This document shows positions 1 through 7,986 of a stretch of 64,000 nt of DNA, one piece after another. The notes beneath the pieces are model-generated. The model made no database searches, was not told the origin of the DNA, and saw nothing but the letters and a program-made list of their open reading frames with translations. The number at the start of each line of letters is the position of its first letter. The first letter of the stretch is position 1. The translations under genes and the position numbers were made by a program. The DNA is from Anaeromicropila herbilytica (GTDB lineage Bacteria > Bacillota > Clostridia > Lachnospirales > Lachnospiraceae): NCBI RefSeq assembly GCF_016591975.1, contig NZ_AP024169.1:3201001-3265000 (forward strand). The letters are read 5' to 3'.

Positions 1-452
1 ATACAGATTTTAATGCTCCTTTATACAACAATACAGATACATCACCTCAATACAAAGGAAGTGTAGACGAATACGTAAAAGCATGGATTAATGCTGGATT
101 TCCTGCTTCTAAGATTGTACTAGGCGTTCCTTTCTATGGCTATATTTATAAAGCGGTAACCAATCAAAACAACGGATTATACCAAACCTACTCAGGTGGT
201 CAAAGTATTAGCTATGCTAGCATAGCAGCAAACTATTTAAATGCATCTGGTTATGTTCGATACTTCCATAGTCAATCCATGGTTCCATGGTTATTTAATG
301 GTAATACCTTCATTACCTATGATGATGAAATATCTATGGCAAAGAAAGCACAATATATGAAAGCAAACTCCCTCGGTGGAATCGCCATGTGGGAACTAAG
401 TCAAGATCCAAATCGAGTACTTCTTAATGCTCTATATGAACAAGTAAAATAA
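1..452 (+). CDS. Glycoside hydrolase family 18 (chitinase-like), C-terminal part
   Basis: The 5' end lies outside the window; the frame opens at base 3 and runs 149 codons to a TAA at 450-452. The visible part reads like the last third of a GH18 TIM barrel: a strand ending in KIVLGVPFYGY, then a loop-rich insertion, a YDDE segment, and the closing strand GGIAMWELSQD with its barrel tryptophan. The catalytic DxxDxDxE strand would lie upstream and is not seen. Family members hydrolyse chitin or related N-acetylglucosamine polymers, or act on peptidoglycan in spores. The specific substrate and any signal peptide cannot be judged. A strong hairpin follows the stop. Confidence 0.82.
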   Translation, partial: TDFNAPLYNNTDTSPQYKGSVDEYVKAWINAGFPASKIVLGVPFYGYIYKAVTNQNNGLYQTYSGGQSISYASIAANYLNASGYVRYFHSQSMVPWLFNGNTFITYDDEISMAKKAQYMKANSLGGIAMWELSQDPNRVLLNALYEQVK

Positions 453-473
453 GATTCTACTATCACAAACTTT

Positions 474-517
474 AAAAGCTATCATAAAACATAATTTATC
501 GTTTTATGATAGCTTTT
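474..517. terminator. Intrinsic terminator after the GH18 gene
   Basis: A perfect 17-bp stem (474-490 with 501-517) has a 10-nt loop and ends in a T-rich arm. It lies 21 bp after the GH18 stop, and metY converges from the other side, so it may serve both strands. Confidence 0.85.
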
Positions 518-526
518 ATTTTGATT

Positions 527-660
527 ATACTTGATAAATTCAGTTCAAAAAGTATATTAATTGCTAACATTAGTAGCTTCCAAATGAGGAAATGGAACGT
601 AAGATGTAAAAGTTTTATCGTGGTAATTTTGATAACCTAACGTCTGAATTTATCAAGTAT
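527..660. repeat. 134-bp segment bounded by 17-bp perfect inverted repeats
   Basis: ATACTTGATAAATTCAG at 527-543 is exactly inverted at 644-660. The 100 bp between carries no ORF. The segment sits between two convergent genes and resembles a miniature inverted-repeat element. No convincing target duplication is seen at its edges. A very long-range hairpin in the 3' untranslated region is the alternative. Confidence 0.55.
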
Positions 661-682
661 TCAATAACCTAACTTTAGGAAA

Positions 683-1966
683 TTACTTAACTTCCTCTAA
701 TGCTTGTTCTAAATCAGAAATGATATCATTTACATCTTCAATTCCAATTGACATACGAACTAAATCAGGGCTTACTCCTGCTTCTACTAATTGTTCGTCA
801 TTAAGCTGTCTGTGTGTTGTACTTGCTGGATGTAACACGCTTGTTCTTGCATCAGCTACATGTACTACAATAGCTGCTAATTTCAGACTATCCATAAATT
901 TAACTGCTGCATCTCTTCCACCCTTTACACCAAAAGAAATAACCCCGCATGTACCATTTGGCATATACTTTTTGGCACGTTCATAGTATTTACTACTCAT
1001 TAATCCAGGATAATTCACCCAAGCAATTTTCTCATTCTTCTCTAACCATTCTGCAACTTTAAGAGCATTGCTGCAGTGACGTTCCACTCGCAGATGAAGA
1101 GTTTCTAATCCTAAATTTAATAAAAACGCATTATTAGGTGAAGGTGTGCTCCCAAAGTCTCTCATTAACTGCACTCTTGCTTTCACAATATATGCTTTAT
1201 TACCACAACTTTCTGTATATATCATTCCATGATAAGATTCATCTGGCGTTGATAATTCTGGGAATTTCCCATTATTCCAATCGAAATTACCACCATCTAC
1301 TATAACTCCACCAAGTGCAACTGCATGTCCATCCATATATTTAGAGGTTGAGTGAACTACAATATTGGCACCAAATTCAATTGGTCTACAATTAATTGGT
1401 GTAGGGAAAGTATTATCCACCATAAATGGTACACCATTTTTCTTCGCTAGCTTTGCAAATTTCTCAAGATCAGCAACAATTAATGCAGGATTCGCAATTG
1501 TCTCTGCATATAAACATTTTGTATTATCTTGAAAAGCTGCTTGTATTTCATCTTCGCTAGATTCTGGTGATATCATTGTTACTTCGATTCCTAATTTTTT
1601 CAGAGTCACTGTAAATAGATTGGTTGTTCCTCCATAGATTGCTGCAGATGATATTATGTGATCTCCCGCATTGCAAATATTTAGAATAGCAAGTAATACT
1701 GCTGCTTGACCTGATGAAGTACATAAGGCACCAATTCCACCCTCTAACTCTGCAATCTTTCTCTCTACCGCATCAACAGTAGGATTAGCTATTCTTGAAT
1801 AGAAAAAACCATCCTCAACTAGATCAAACAATCTACCAACATGTTCACTTGAATCATATTTGTATGTTGTACTTTGATAAATTGGAAGTACTCTAGGTTG
1901 TCCATTCTCTGGTTGATACCCACCTTGAATACATTTTGTATTAATATGATAATTAGGATTACTCAT
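683..1966 (-). CDS. metY: O-acetylhomoserine aminocarboxypropyltransferase (sulfhydrylase)
   Basis: This 427-residue protein belongs to the Cys/Met-metabolism PLP enzymes. It makes homocysteine from O-acetylhomoserine and sulfide in the cytoplasm. Visible features include the YSRIANPT segment near residue 57, the glycine-rich SSGQAA cofactor loop at about 84-89, the Asp of MVDNTF (D184), and the Schiff-base lysine K209 in HSTSKY. The length and the roughly 50-residue insertion fit MetY better than cystathionine gamma-synthase. GAGAGG lies upstream of the ATG. The gene appears monocistronic. I saw no SAM riboswitch in the 177-bp leader. Confidence 0.92.
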   Translation of the reverse strand: MSNPNYHINTKCIQGGYQPENGQPRVLPIYQSTTYKYDSSEHVGRLFDLVEDGFFYSRIANPTVDAVERKIAELEGGIGALCTSSGQAAVLLAILNICNAGDHIISSAAIYGGTTNLFTVTLKKLGIEVTMISPESSEDEIQAAFQDNTKCLYAETIANPALIVADLEKFAKLAKKNGVPFMVDNTFPTPINCRPIEFGANIVVHSTSKYMDGHAVALGGVIVDGGNFDWNNGKFPELSTPDESYHGMIYTESCGNKAYIVKARVQLMRDFGSTPSPNNAFLLNLGLETLHLRVERHCSNALKVAEWLEKNEKIAWVNYPGLMSSKYYERAKKYMPNGTCGVISFGVKGGRDAAVKFMDSLKLAAIVVHVADARTSVLHPASTTHRQLNDEQLVEAGVSPDLVRMSIGIEDVNDIISDLEQALEEVK

Positions 1967-2074
1967 TTAGATTACCTCTCTTTTTTCTGTTTTTTATCAC
2001 TTTATTTATTAAATTTGGAATAAATACGTCTAATTCTCAGACCTGCTATGCATTTTCATACAATCTTATTACTA

Positions 2075-2103
2075 TTTATAATATATTTCATAAGAAATTT
2101 CAA
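2075..2103 (-). promoter_or_regulatory. Predicted metY promoter
   Basis: On the minus strand TTGAAA and TATAAA are separated by 17 bp, about 110 bp before the metY start codon. No regulator site is recognised. Confidence 0.5.
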
Positions 2104-2143
2104 CCTATTATCGTTGAAATATAGATTGGATTCATAATCACTT

Positions 2144-2941
2144 TTATAATTCAAGATTAAAGACTTCAATCAATTTTTCAACAACACCATCTTCATCATT
2201 TGATTTTGCTTCATAATTACAGATTACTTTTAATCTTTCATGTGCATTCGCCATAGCATAACTGTAATGACACGCTTGCATCATCTCATAATCATTCAAA
2301 TAATCTCCAAAAGCCATACTCTCTTCTCTCGTAATACCAAACTGTTTCTGAAGCGTTTGTATCGCTTGCCCTTTATTCGCATTCAGATTCATAATATCAA
2401 CCCATGCTTTTCCTGATAACACAATCATATTTCTATCATTATATTGCTTCAATCTTTCATATGAGTTGCTTTCAGCATCTATCCTATCATACACTGCTAT
2501 TTTACATATCTTATCCTGTTTCGCCGCCTCTAGAATATCATCTACTTTTTCATATTTCTTATAATACAACTTGGTATTATCTAAAAATTCTTCATCTGAG
2601 TCCTCAATATAAGCAGCTTTTTCCCCACATAATATTGGATATGCTCCATCAATACTACGTATCTCCTTCACATATTTCTCAAGAGTGCTGTATTCTATTT
2701 CATTTATATATATCTTTTCATCTCTATAGAAAGCAATTGTGCCATTCTCACATAGGAAATAGATATCATCCTTAATCTCCTCGAATATTGAATATAAATT
2801 ATAATATTGTCTTCCACTTGCGACCGCAAATCTTACACCTTTTTCCTTTAGTTTCTTAATCGTAGGAAATAGCCTATCAGACAACTCATGCCTACTATTA
2901 AGTAAAGTTCCATCCATATCAGCAATAACAAGTTTAATCAT
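2144..2941 (-). CDS. Cof-type HAD-IIB phosphatase
   Basis: This 265-residue protein has the haloacid dehalogenase fold. The nucleophile motif DMDGTLLNS starts at D8, and a late GDYLNDYEMM motif holds the metal-binding acidic residues. The C2B cap lies between them. Relatives dephosphorylate sugar phosphates, FMN or PLP, and the substrate cannot be read from sequence. The length is normal. It reads from the tRNA-Leu side toward metY and ends 177 bp before the metY start codon, so it is probably a separate unit from metY. Confidence 0.88.
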   Translation of the reverse strand: MIKLVIADMDGTLLNSRHELSDRLFPTIKKLKEKGVRFAVASGRQYYNLYSIFEEIKDDIYFLCENGTIAFYRDEKIYINEIEYSTLEKYVKEIRSIDGAYPILCGEKAAYIEDSDEEFLDNTKLYYKKYEKVDDILEAAKQDKICKIAVYDRIDAESNSYERLKQYNDRNMIVLSGKAWVDIMNLNANKGQAIQTLQKQFGITREESMAFGDYLNDYEMMQACHYSYAMANAHERLKVICNYEAKSNDEDGVVEKLIEVFNLEL

Positions 2942-3081
2942 CTCGATTCTCCATTCTTATCTTTTTGTATGTTCTACATCATTTTTCTTTATATTTGATA
3001 CATAATTATAACTGTGTCAAGTTTTGTATATTGCTACCCTTTTAGTATACACCATAAGCAGAAATATGTCACATCGCAAAT

Positions 3082-3114
3082 AAGGAGCTTTGAATTATCC
3101 ACTCAAAGCTCCTT
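3082..3114 (-). terminator. Hairpin downstream of tRNA-Leu
   Basis: A 12-bp perfect stem (3082-3093 with 3103-3114) has a 9-nt loop. It lies about 80 bp after the tRNA 3' end on the minus strand. The following T-run is weak on that strand, so this is a likely terminator, not a certain one. Confidence 0.6.
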
Positions 3115-3191
3115 TTCAACCATAAACAATACATGGCAATACATAAATTTATTTTCAATTGACAAACATTGATAAGATCTATAACACCAAC

Positions 3192-3275
3192 TGCGAGAAA
3201 GGGGACTCGAACCCCCATTTTCCTTCGAAAACAGGCACCTGAAGCCTGCGTGTATGCCAATTTCACCATTCTCGC
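3192..3275 (-). tRNA. tRNA-Leu (anticodon CAG)
   Basis: An 84-nt class II tRNA. The acceptor stem pairs GCGAGAA with TTCTCGC, with discriminator A. The anticodon loop is TTCAGGT, closed by CAGGC/GCCTG, which reads CAG. There is a variable arm, and the T arm contains GGTTCGAGTCC. The 3' CCA is not encoded. An ORF running through this interval is spurious. Confidence 0.95.
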
Positions 3276-3354
3276 ATTTACTACTATAAATTATTGTAAA
3301 TCTTTTGGTGAAAAAGTCAAGTAGTTCTATTGTCTTATTTTAGCATCAATGTTA

Positions 3355-3807
3355 TTAATTACCAGTGTGACCAAATCCGCCTTCTCCACGCTCTGTTTCA
3401 TCTAAGGATATCACTAAATCCCAATCCGCTATTTCAACTTTATTAATTACCATTTGAGCAATTCGATCTCCACGGCGTATTGCAAAATCATCTTGTCCCC
3501 AATTAGTCATAATTACTTTAATCTCTCCACGATAATCTGCATCAATCGTTCCCGGTGAATTAGGGAAACCTATTCCATATTTTAAAGCCAATCCGCTTCT
3601 AGGTCTTATCTGTGCTTCATATCCATCCGGTAGTGCAATCTTAATACCTGTAGGGATTAACTTTATCTCACCTGGGTGCAGAATAATCTCTTCAAAGACA
3701 TGTGCATAGAGATCCATTCCGGCTGCGCCCTTACTCATATACTTAGGTAGCTCAAGATCTTTCGCATCTTCTAGTTGTTCAATTCTTATTCTGATAGGTT
3801 GTTCCAT
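3355..3807 (-). CDS. dut: dUTP diphosphatase
   Basis: This 150-residue trimeric dUTPase hydrolyses dUTP to dUMP and pyrophosphate. All family motifs are visible: AGMDLYA, PRSGLALKYG, GTIDADYRGEI, RGDRIAQMV, and the C-terminal arm RGEGGFGHTG that closes over the active site. The length is typical. Its start lies inside the end of the upstream M16 peptidase gene (22-bp overlap), so the two are translationally coupled. Confidence 0.97.
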   Translation of the reverse strand: MEQPIRIRIEQLEDAKDLELPKYMSKGAAGMDLYAHVFEEIILHPGEIKLIPTGIKIALPDGYEAQIRPRSGLALKYGIGFPNSPGTIDADYRGEIKVIMTNWGQDDFAIRRGDRIAQMVINKVEIADWDLVISLDETERGEGGFGHTGN

Positions 3808-5057
3808 TTCTCTTTTATCCTCTCTAGGTTAATTTCGTCCAAATTACCAACAAGTGATATACTACACATATTCGAATTATAATATTGATTCAAATATCGA
3901 ATGATATCGTCTCTAGTTACCGCATTTACACGTTCTATTGTCTCATCTAATAATATCACTCTGCCACGATTCATCATAGACTTTCCATTACCATTCATTC
4001 TGCTCTTAGTACTTTCACTTGATATTATGAGTTCCGTTTTTATCTGTTCCTTTGTCTGAGCAAGTTCCTCTTCCGTAACGCCTTCTCTTTTCATCTCTTC
4101 TATCACTTCAAATATCTTATCAAATACTACTTCTGTCTGAGTGGGATTCATTGCTGCATAGATATGAAAAAGTCCTGCATCTTTATAGGAGCTTCCATAG
4201 GAATAGATGGAATAGGTTAATCCATGGTTTTCACGTATATTTTGAAATAATCTTGAGTTAATACTACCGCCAAGTATGGAATTTACAATTGCAAGAGCAT
4301 ATTTATCTTCCGAATTATAATCAATAGAATCATATGCAATATTTAGATGAATCTGCTCAATATCTTTATTCTTACTATAAAGACTACGATTATAAACAGG
4401 AATACTCACTCTTTTACTAGGTTCTCCAACTGGTATGCTTCCAAAGCTATTCTCTAATAACTGAAGAACTTCCTCCTCATTATAATTTCCCGCTATGGAT
4501 ATAACAATATTTGAAGCCACATAGTATTTATCTATAAAATCAAGAATCTGTTCTCTTGTTATACTTCTTACTGTTTCTTTATCACCTGAGATTAAGTATC
4601 CTAGGGGATGCTCTCTCCATACATTCTTTTGTAACATTTCATGAGCTAAATCTTCTGGTGAATCATCATACATATCAATTTCTTCTATTATAACGCCTTT
4701 TTCTTTTGTTAACTCTTTTTCAGAGATTGTAGAATTTAATAGCATATCACTAATGATATCAATCGCAATTGGTAGATGGGAATCAAGAGTTGTAGCATAG
4801 TATGATGTACATTCCTTGCTCGTGAAAGCATTAATATTGCCACCGATACGTGCCATATCATCCGCTATTTGTTTTGCAGTACGACTCTTCGTTCCTTTGA
4901 ATAACATATGTTCAATCATATGGGAGATACCATTATTAGACTTATCTTCATTAGCAGAACCAACTTTTACCCATACACCAAAAGCTGTACTTCTAAGATA
5001 TGACATTTCCTCTAACACAACGGTAATACCATTGGATAACTTCTTTATATTAACCAT
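3786..5057 (-). CDS. mlpA: M16 family zinc peptidase (MlpA/YmxG-like)
   Basis: This 423-residue protein has the inverted zinc motif HMIEH (H46, E49, H50) and a downstream glutamate cluster near residues 125-126 that supplies the third ligand. This is the pattern of processing-peptidase/pitrilysin enzymes. A second, inactive M16 half follows. The gene lies downstream of pnp, as in B. subtilis, where the equivalent is mlpA (ymxG). The physiological substrate is not known from sequence. AAAGGA precedes the ATG. It overlaps dut by 22 bp. Confidence 0.88.
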   Translation of the reverse strand: MVNIKKLSNGITVVLEEMSYLRSTAFGVWVKVGSANEDKSNNGISHMIEHMLFKGTKSRTAKQIADDMARIGGNINAFTSKECTSYYATTLDSHLPIAIDIISDMLLNSTISEKELTKEKGVIIEEIDMYDDSPEDLAHEMLQKNVWREHPLGYLISGDKETVRSITREQILDFIDKYYVASNIVISIAGNYNEEEVLQLLENSFGSIPVGEPSKRVSIPVYNRSLYSKNKDIEQIHLNIAYDSIDYNSEDKYALAIVNSILGGSINSRLFQNIRENHGLTYSIYSYGSSYKDAGLFHIYAAMNPTQTEVVFDKIFEVIEEMKREGVTEEELAQTKEQIKTELIISSESTKSRMNGNGKSMMNRGRVILLDETIERVNAVTRDDIIRYLNQYYNSNMCSISLVGNLDEINLERIKEKWNNLSE

Positions 5058-5117
5058 ATTAATTCCTTTCGTATGTGAGTTCTATGACTAATACCATTTC
5101 ATTACTATTGTTTAATC

Positions 5118-5144
5118 ATAGCTTTTTTCGATAAAAAAAGCTAT
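5118..5144. terminator. Possible pnp terminator
   Basis: An 11-bp A/T-rich stem (5118-5128 with 5134-5144) has a 5-nt loop. It lies in the 223-bp gap between pnp and the M16 peptidase gene. The tail is not a clean T-run on the minus strand, so read-through is likely. Confidence 0.4.
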
Positions 5145-5280
5145 ACGCAAAAAATAGCTTCACTTCCAAGATATTGTATCATTCTAATTAATAACATCTT
5201 GAATATGTCATATTTTTTGCGATAGCCAATTTCGGATTCTCATCCTTAATCTATTGTAGTGGAAATTCTAAATCAACTTC

Positions 5281-7368
5281 TTATTCTACATCTTTAATGC
5301 TAAAGCTAATTCTTCCCATTTTATCTTTTCCAAGACAAACAACTTTCACTATATCTCCTAAAGATAATACATCTTCCACTTTATTCACTCTCTCTTTTGA
5401 TATCTTGGAGATGTGAACCATACCTTCTTTACCTGGTGCGAATTCTAAGAATGCACCAAATTCTTTGATACTGATTACTTTACCTTCAAAGATTTGTCCT
5501 TCTTCAAAATCTGTTACAATGGTTTGAATGATTCCTACTGCTTTATTTATTAAAGTTGTATCTGTACCACATACTGATACTGCACCATCATCTGTTATAT
5601 CAATCTTAACGCCCGTCTGTTCAATAATTGCATTGATTGTTTTACCACGTTGACCAACTACATCACCAATCTTCGTTGGATCAATCTTAATTTGAACAAT
5701 CTTAGGTGCATATTTACCAACTTCTTTTCTTGGTTCGCTAATACATGGAGCCATAATATCATTAAGAATAAAAGTTCTAGCTTCCTTTGTTCTATAGATT
5801 GCTTTTTCAATAATTTCACGAGTTAAACCATGAATCTTAATATCCATCTGGATTGCTGTAATACCATCATGAGTACCAGCTACTTTAAAGTCCATATCGC
5901 CAAAGAAGTCTTCAAGTCCTTGAATATCTGTTAAAATTACATAATCATCATCGCTATCACCTGTAACTAGACCAACAGATATACCAGCTACTGGTTTCTT
6001 AATTGGTACACCAGCTGCCATTAATGACAATGTTGATGCACAAATACTTCCTTGTGAAGTAGATCCATTGGATTCCATAATCTCAGATACAGTACGAATT
6101 GCATATGGAAATTCTTCTTCTGATGGTAATACTGGAACAAGAGCACGCTCTGCTAATGCACCATGACCAATTTCTCTTCTTCCTGGACCTCTAGATGGTT
6201 TTGTTTCACCAACTGAGTATGATGGGAAATTATAGTGATGCATATATCTCTTAGATGTTTCATTTTCATCAATTCCATCTAATCTTTGAATCTCAGCTAA
6301 CGCACCTAATGTAGTAATTGTCATTACTTGAGTTTGACCACGAGTAAACATACCAGATCCATGAACTCTTGGTAATAAATCAACTTCTGCAGCTAATTTA
6401 CGAATCTGAGTCATTTCTCTACCATCAGGACGTTTGTGATCTTTCAGAATCATCTTACGAACTGTTTTCTTTTGGAATTTATAAACAGCTTCATCAATAA
6501 ATGCAATCCACTCAGGATGTAATTCTGCATAACGTTCCTCAAGTTTATTTTTAATATTACGAATGTTCTCTTCTCTTACTTGCTTAACATCTGTAAATAC
6601 AGCTTCTTCCATTGCTTCTGGAGTAATGAAGGAAACCATATCATCGTATAAATCTGTTGGTGTTTCACAATGAATATACTCATGTTTTTCTTTGCCACAT
6701 TCAGCAACAATCTTATCAATAAATTGAATAACTTCTTGGTTCACCTTGTGTGCTTCAAAGATTGCCTCTATCATCTTATCTTCTGGTATCTCAGCAGCAC
6801 CAGCTTCTATCATGATAACTTTATCTCTTGTTGAAGCAACAGTAAGTTGTAGCGTAGATACAGCTTTTTCAGCTGATGTTGGATTAAATACCAATGTTCC
6901 ATCTACCATACCAACCATTGTAGACGCTGTTGGTCCATCAAATGGGATATCAGATATTGCAGTAGCAATTGCTGAACCTAACATTGCTGTTAATTCTGGA
7001 CTACAATCTTGATCTACGCACATTACTAAGTTATTAAGCGTTACATCGTTACGGTAATCTTTTGGGAAAAGAGGTCTCATTGGTCTATCAATAACACGTG
7101 ATGTTAGGATAGCATTTTCAGATGCTTTACCTTCTCTCTTTATAAATCCGCCTGGAATCTTACCTACTGCATATAACTTTTCTTCATATTCAACACTTAG
7201 AGGGAAAAAGTCAATGCCCTCTCTTGGTTTTTCTGATGCTGTAGCTGTTGACAATACTACAGTATCACCATAATGCATGAAAGCCGCACCATTTGCTTGT
7301 GCTGCAACTCTTCCTACATCTACGGTTAGCGTTCTTCCCGCTAATTCCATTGAAAAACTTTTGTACAT
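5281..7368 (-). CDS. pnp: Polyribonucleotide nucleotidyltransferase (PNPase)
   Basis: This 695-residue phosphorolytic 3'-5' exoribonuclease acts in mRNA decay. Two RNase PH-like domains flank an alpha-helical linker; the second carries the conserved SRGPGRREIGHG and SNGSTSQGSICAS segments. A KH domain (IGDVVGQRGKTI) and a C-terminal S1 domain (GKVISIKEFGAFLEF) follow. The length is typical for Firmicutes. GGAGA precedes the ATG. The gene has a long structured leader and its own tandem promoters, and it is separated from rpsO by two accessory genes. Confidence 0.98.
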   Translation of the reverse strand: MYKSFSMELAGRTLTVDVGRVAAQANGAAFMHYGDTVVLSTATASEKPREGIDFFPLSVEYEEKLYAVGKIPGGFIKREGKASENAILTSRVIDRPMRPLFPKDYRNDVTLNNLVMCVDQDCSPELTAMLGSAIATAISDIPFDGPTASTMVGMVDGTLVFNPTSAEKAVSTLQLTVASTRDKVIMIEAGAAEIPEDKMIEAIFEAHKVNQEVIQFIDKIVAECGKEKHEYIHCETPTDLYDDMVSFITPEAMEEAVFTDVKQVREENIRNIKNKLEERYAELHPEWIAFIDEAVYKFQKKTVRKMILKDHKRPDGREMTQIRKLAAEVDLLPRVHGSGMFTRGQTQVMTITTLGALAEIQRLDGIDENETSKRYMHHYNFPSYSVGETKPSRGPGRREIGHGALAERALVPVLPSEEEFPYAIRTVSEIMESNGSTSQGSICASTLSLMAAGVPIKKPVAGISVGLVTGDSDDDYVILTDIQGLEDFFGDMDFKVAGTHDGITAIQMDIKIHGLTREIIEKAIYRTKEARTFILNDIMAPCISEPRKEVGKYAPKIVQIKIDPTKIGDVVGQRGKTINAIIEQTGVKIDITDDGAVSVCGTDTTLINKAVGIIQTIVTDFEEGQIFEGKVISIKEFGAFLEFAPGKEGMVHISKISKERVNKVEDVLSLGDIVKVVCLGKDKMGRISFSIKDVE

Positions 7369-7399
7369 CTTATTATCTCCTTTAATTCTAATTTCGAAT

Positions 7400-7422
7400 A
7401 CATAGAATGTACCATTCTATGT
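7400..7422 (-). promoter_or_regulatory. Small hairpin just upstream of the pnp ribosome binding site
   Basis: A 10-bp perfect stem (7400-7409 with 7413-7422) has a 3-nt loop. It lies about 30 nt before the pnp start codon, close enough to affect initiation. Confidence 0.55.
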
Positions 7423-7425
7423 CTT

Positions 7426-7521
7426 GGTAAAGATGCCGAAACTACTGAAAAAAACGTTTATCTGCCCTTTTGCATCAAGGTAAAATATTCTTTTCAGAAG
7501 TCTCGGGGTACATCTTTAACC
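7426..7521 (-). promoter_or_regulatory. Long pnp leader hairpin
   Basis: The arms at 7426-7454 and 7488-7521 are complementary over nearly 30 bp. The only interruptions are a small bulge and a few mismatches, and the loop is about 33 nt. In enterobacteria a similar pnp leader stem is cut by RNase III and then used by PNPase to repress its own mRNA. Position and shape suggest the same autoregulation here. That role is inference. Confidence 0.65.
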
Positions 7522-7946
7522 ATAATTTCTTCATTCTATTCTTCATATTAATGAAGGTTTTGTGAAATACTCTTATTCTAATTTACTTGCCAACTTTATA
7601 ATGACTTATAATTAGAAAAATGAATATTTGGTCTCATATTATTGATACAAGTCCGTTCACACTATCTTAACTATTATACCACTTTAAAGCAAATTATACC
7701 ACTTCTTTTTTTATAGGATCATTAAGTTCGAAGAAAACATAATTTATTTGTACAATAATATAAAATATACTAATTCATAACTTTATTTATCTAATGCAAT
7801 TCAAATCTTGTAATTTAAAACCTATTAGCAAGCCTATATATAAGTATAACTCATCTATTAAATTTCATACTCAAACTCTCCAGTTAAAAGTTCATTGAAT
7901 AACACACTTATTTGATGTTAGAATCTGGTTTTTGTCGCAAGATAAA
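7522..7946 (-). other. 425-bp AT-rich gene-free stretch carrying the pnp promoters
   Basis: No ORF with a ribosome binding site is visible. The stretch holds two TGGTATAAT boxes for pnp (7673-7698). The rest is AT-rich sequence without recognised motifs. Confidence 0.6.
7673..7698 (-). promoter_or_regulatory. Two tandem extended -10 boxes upstream of pnp
   Basis: The minus strand carries AAGTGGTATAAT twice, exactly 20 bp apart, with TATAAT at 7693-7698 and 7673-7678. The TGG before each gives an extended -10. No good -35 is seen for either. They point toward the pnp leader. Confidence 0.5.
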
Positions 7947-7969
7947 AGGCAACCCTCAACAGATTGCCT
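7947..7969 (-). terminator. Terminator of the sugar dehydrogenase-like gene
   Basis: An 8-bp stem (7947-7954 with 7962-7969, one G-U pair) is followed on the minus strand by TTTATCTT, shortly after the stop codon. Confidence 0.65.
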
Positions 7970-7986
7970 ACTAAATATATCTATAC

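Noticed and set aside
1967..2143. SAM riboswitch upstream of metY
   Set aside because: I looked for the conserved SAM-I core and found neither it nor a terminator fork.
3069..3269. 66-residue minus-strand ORF
   Set aside because: It runs through tRNA-Leu and its terminator hairpin.
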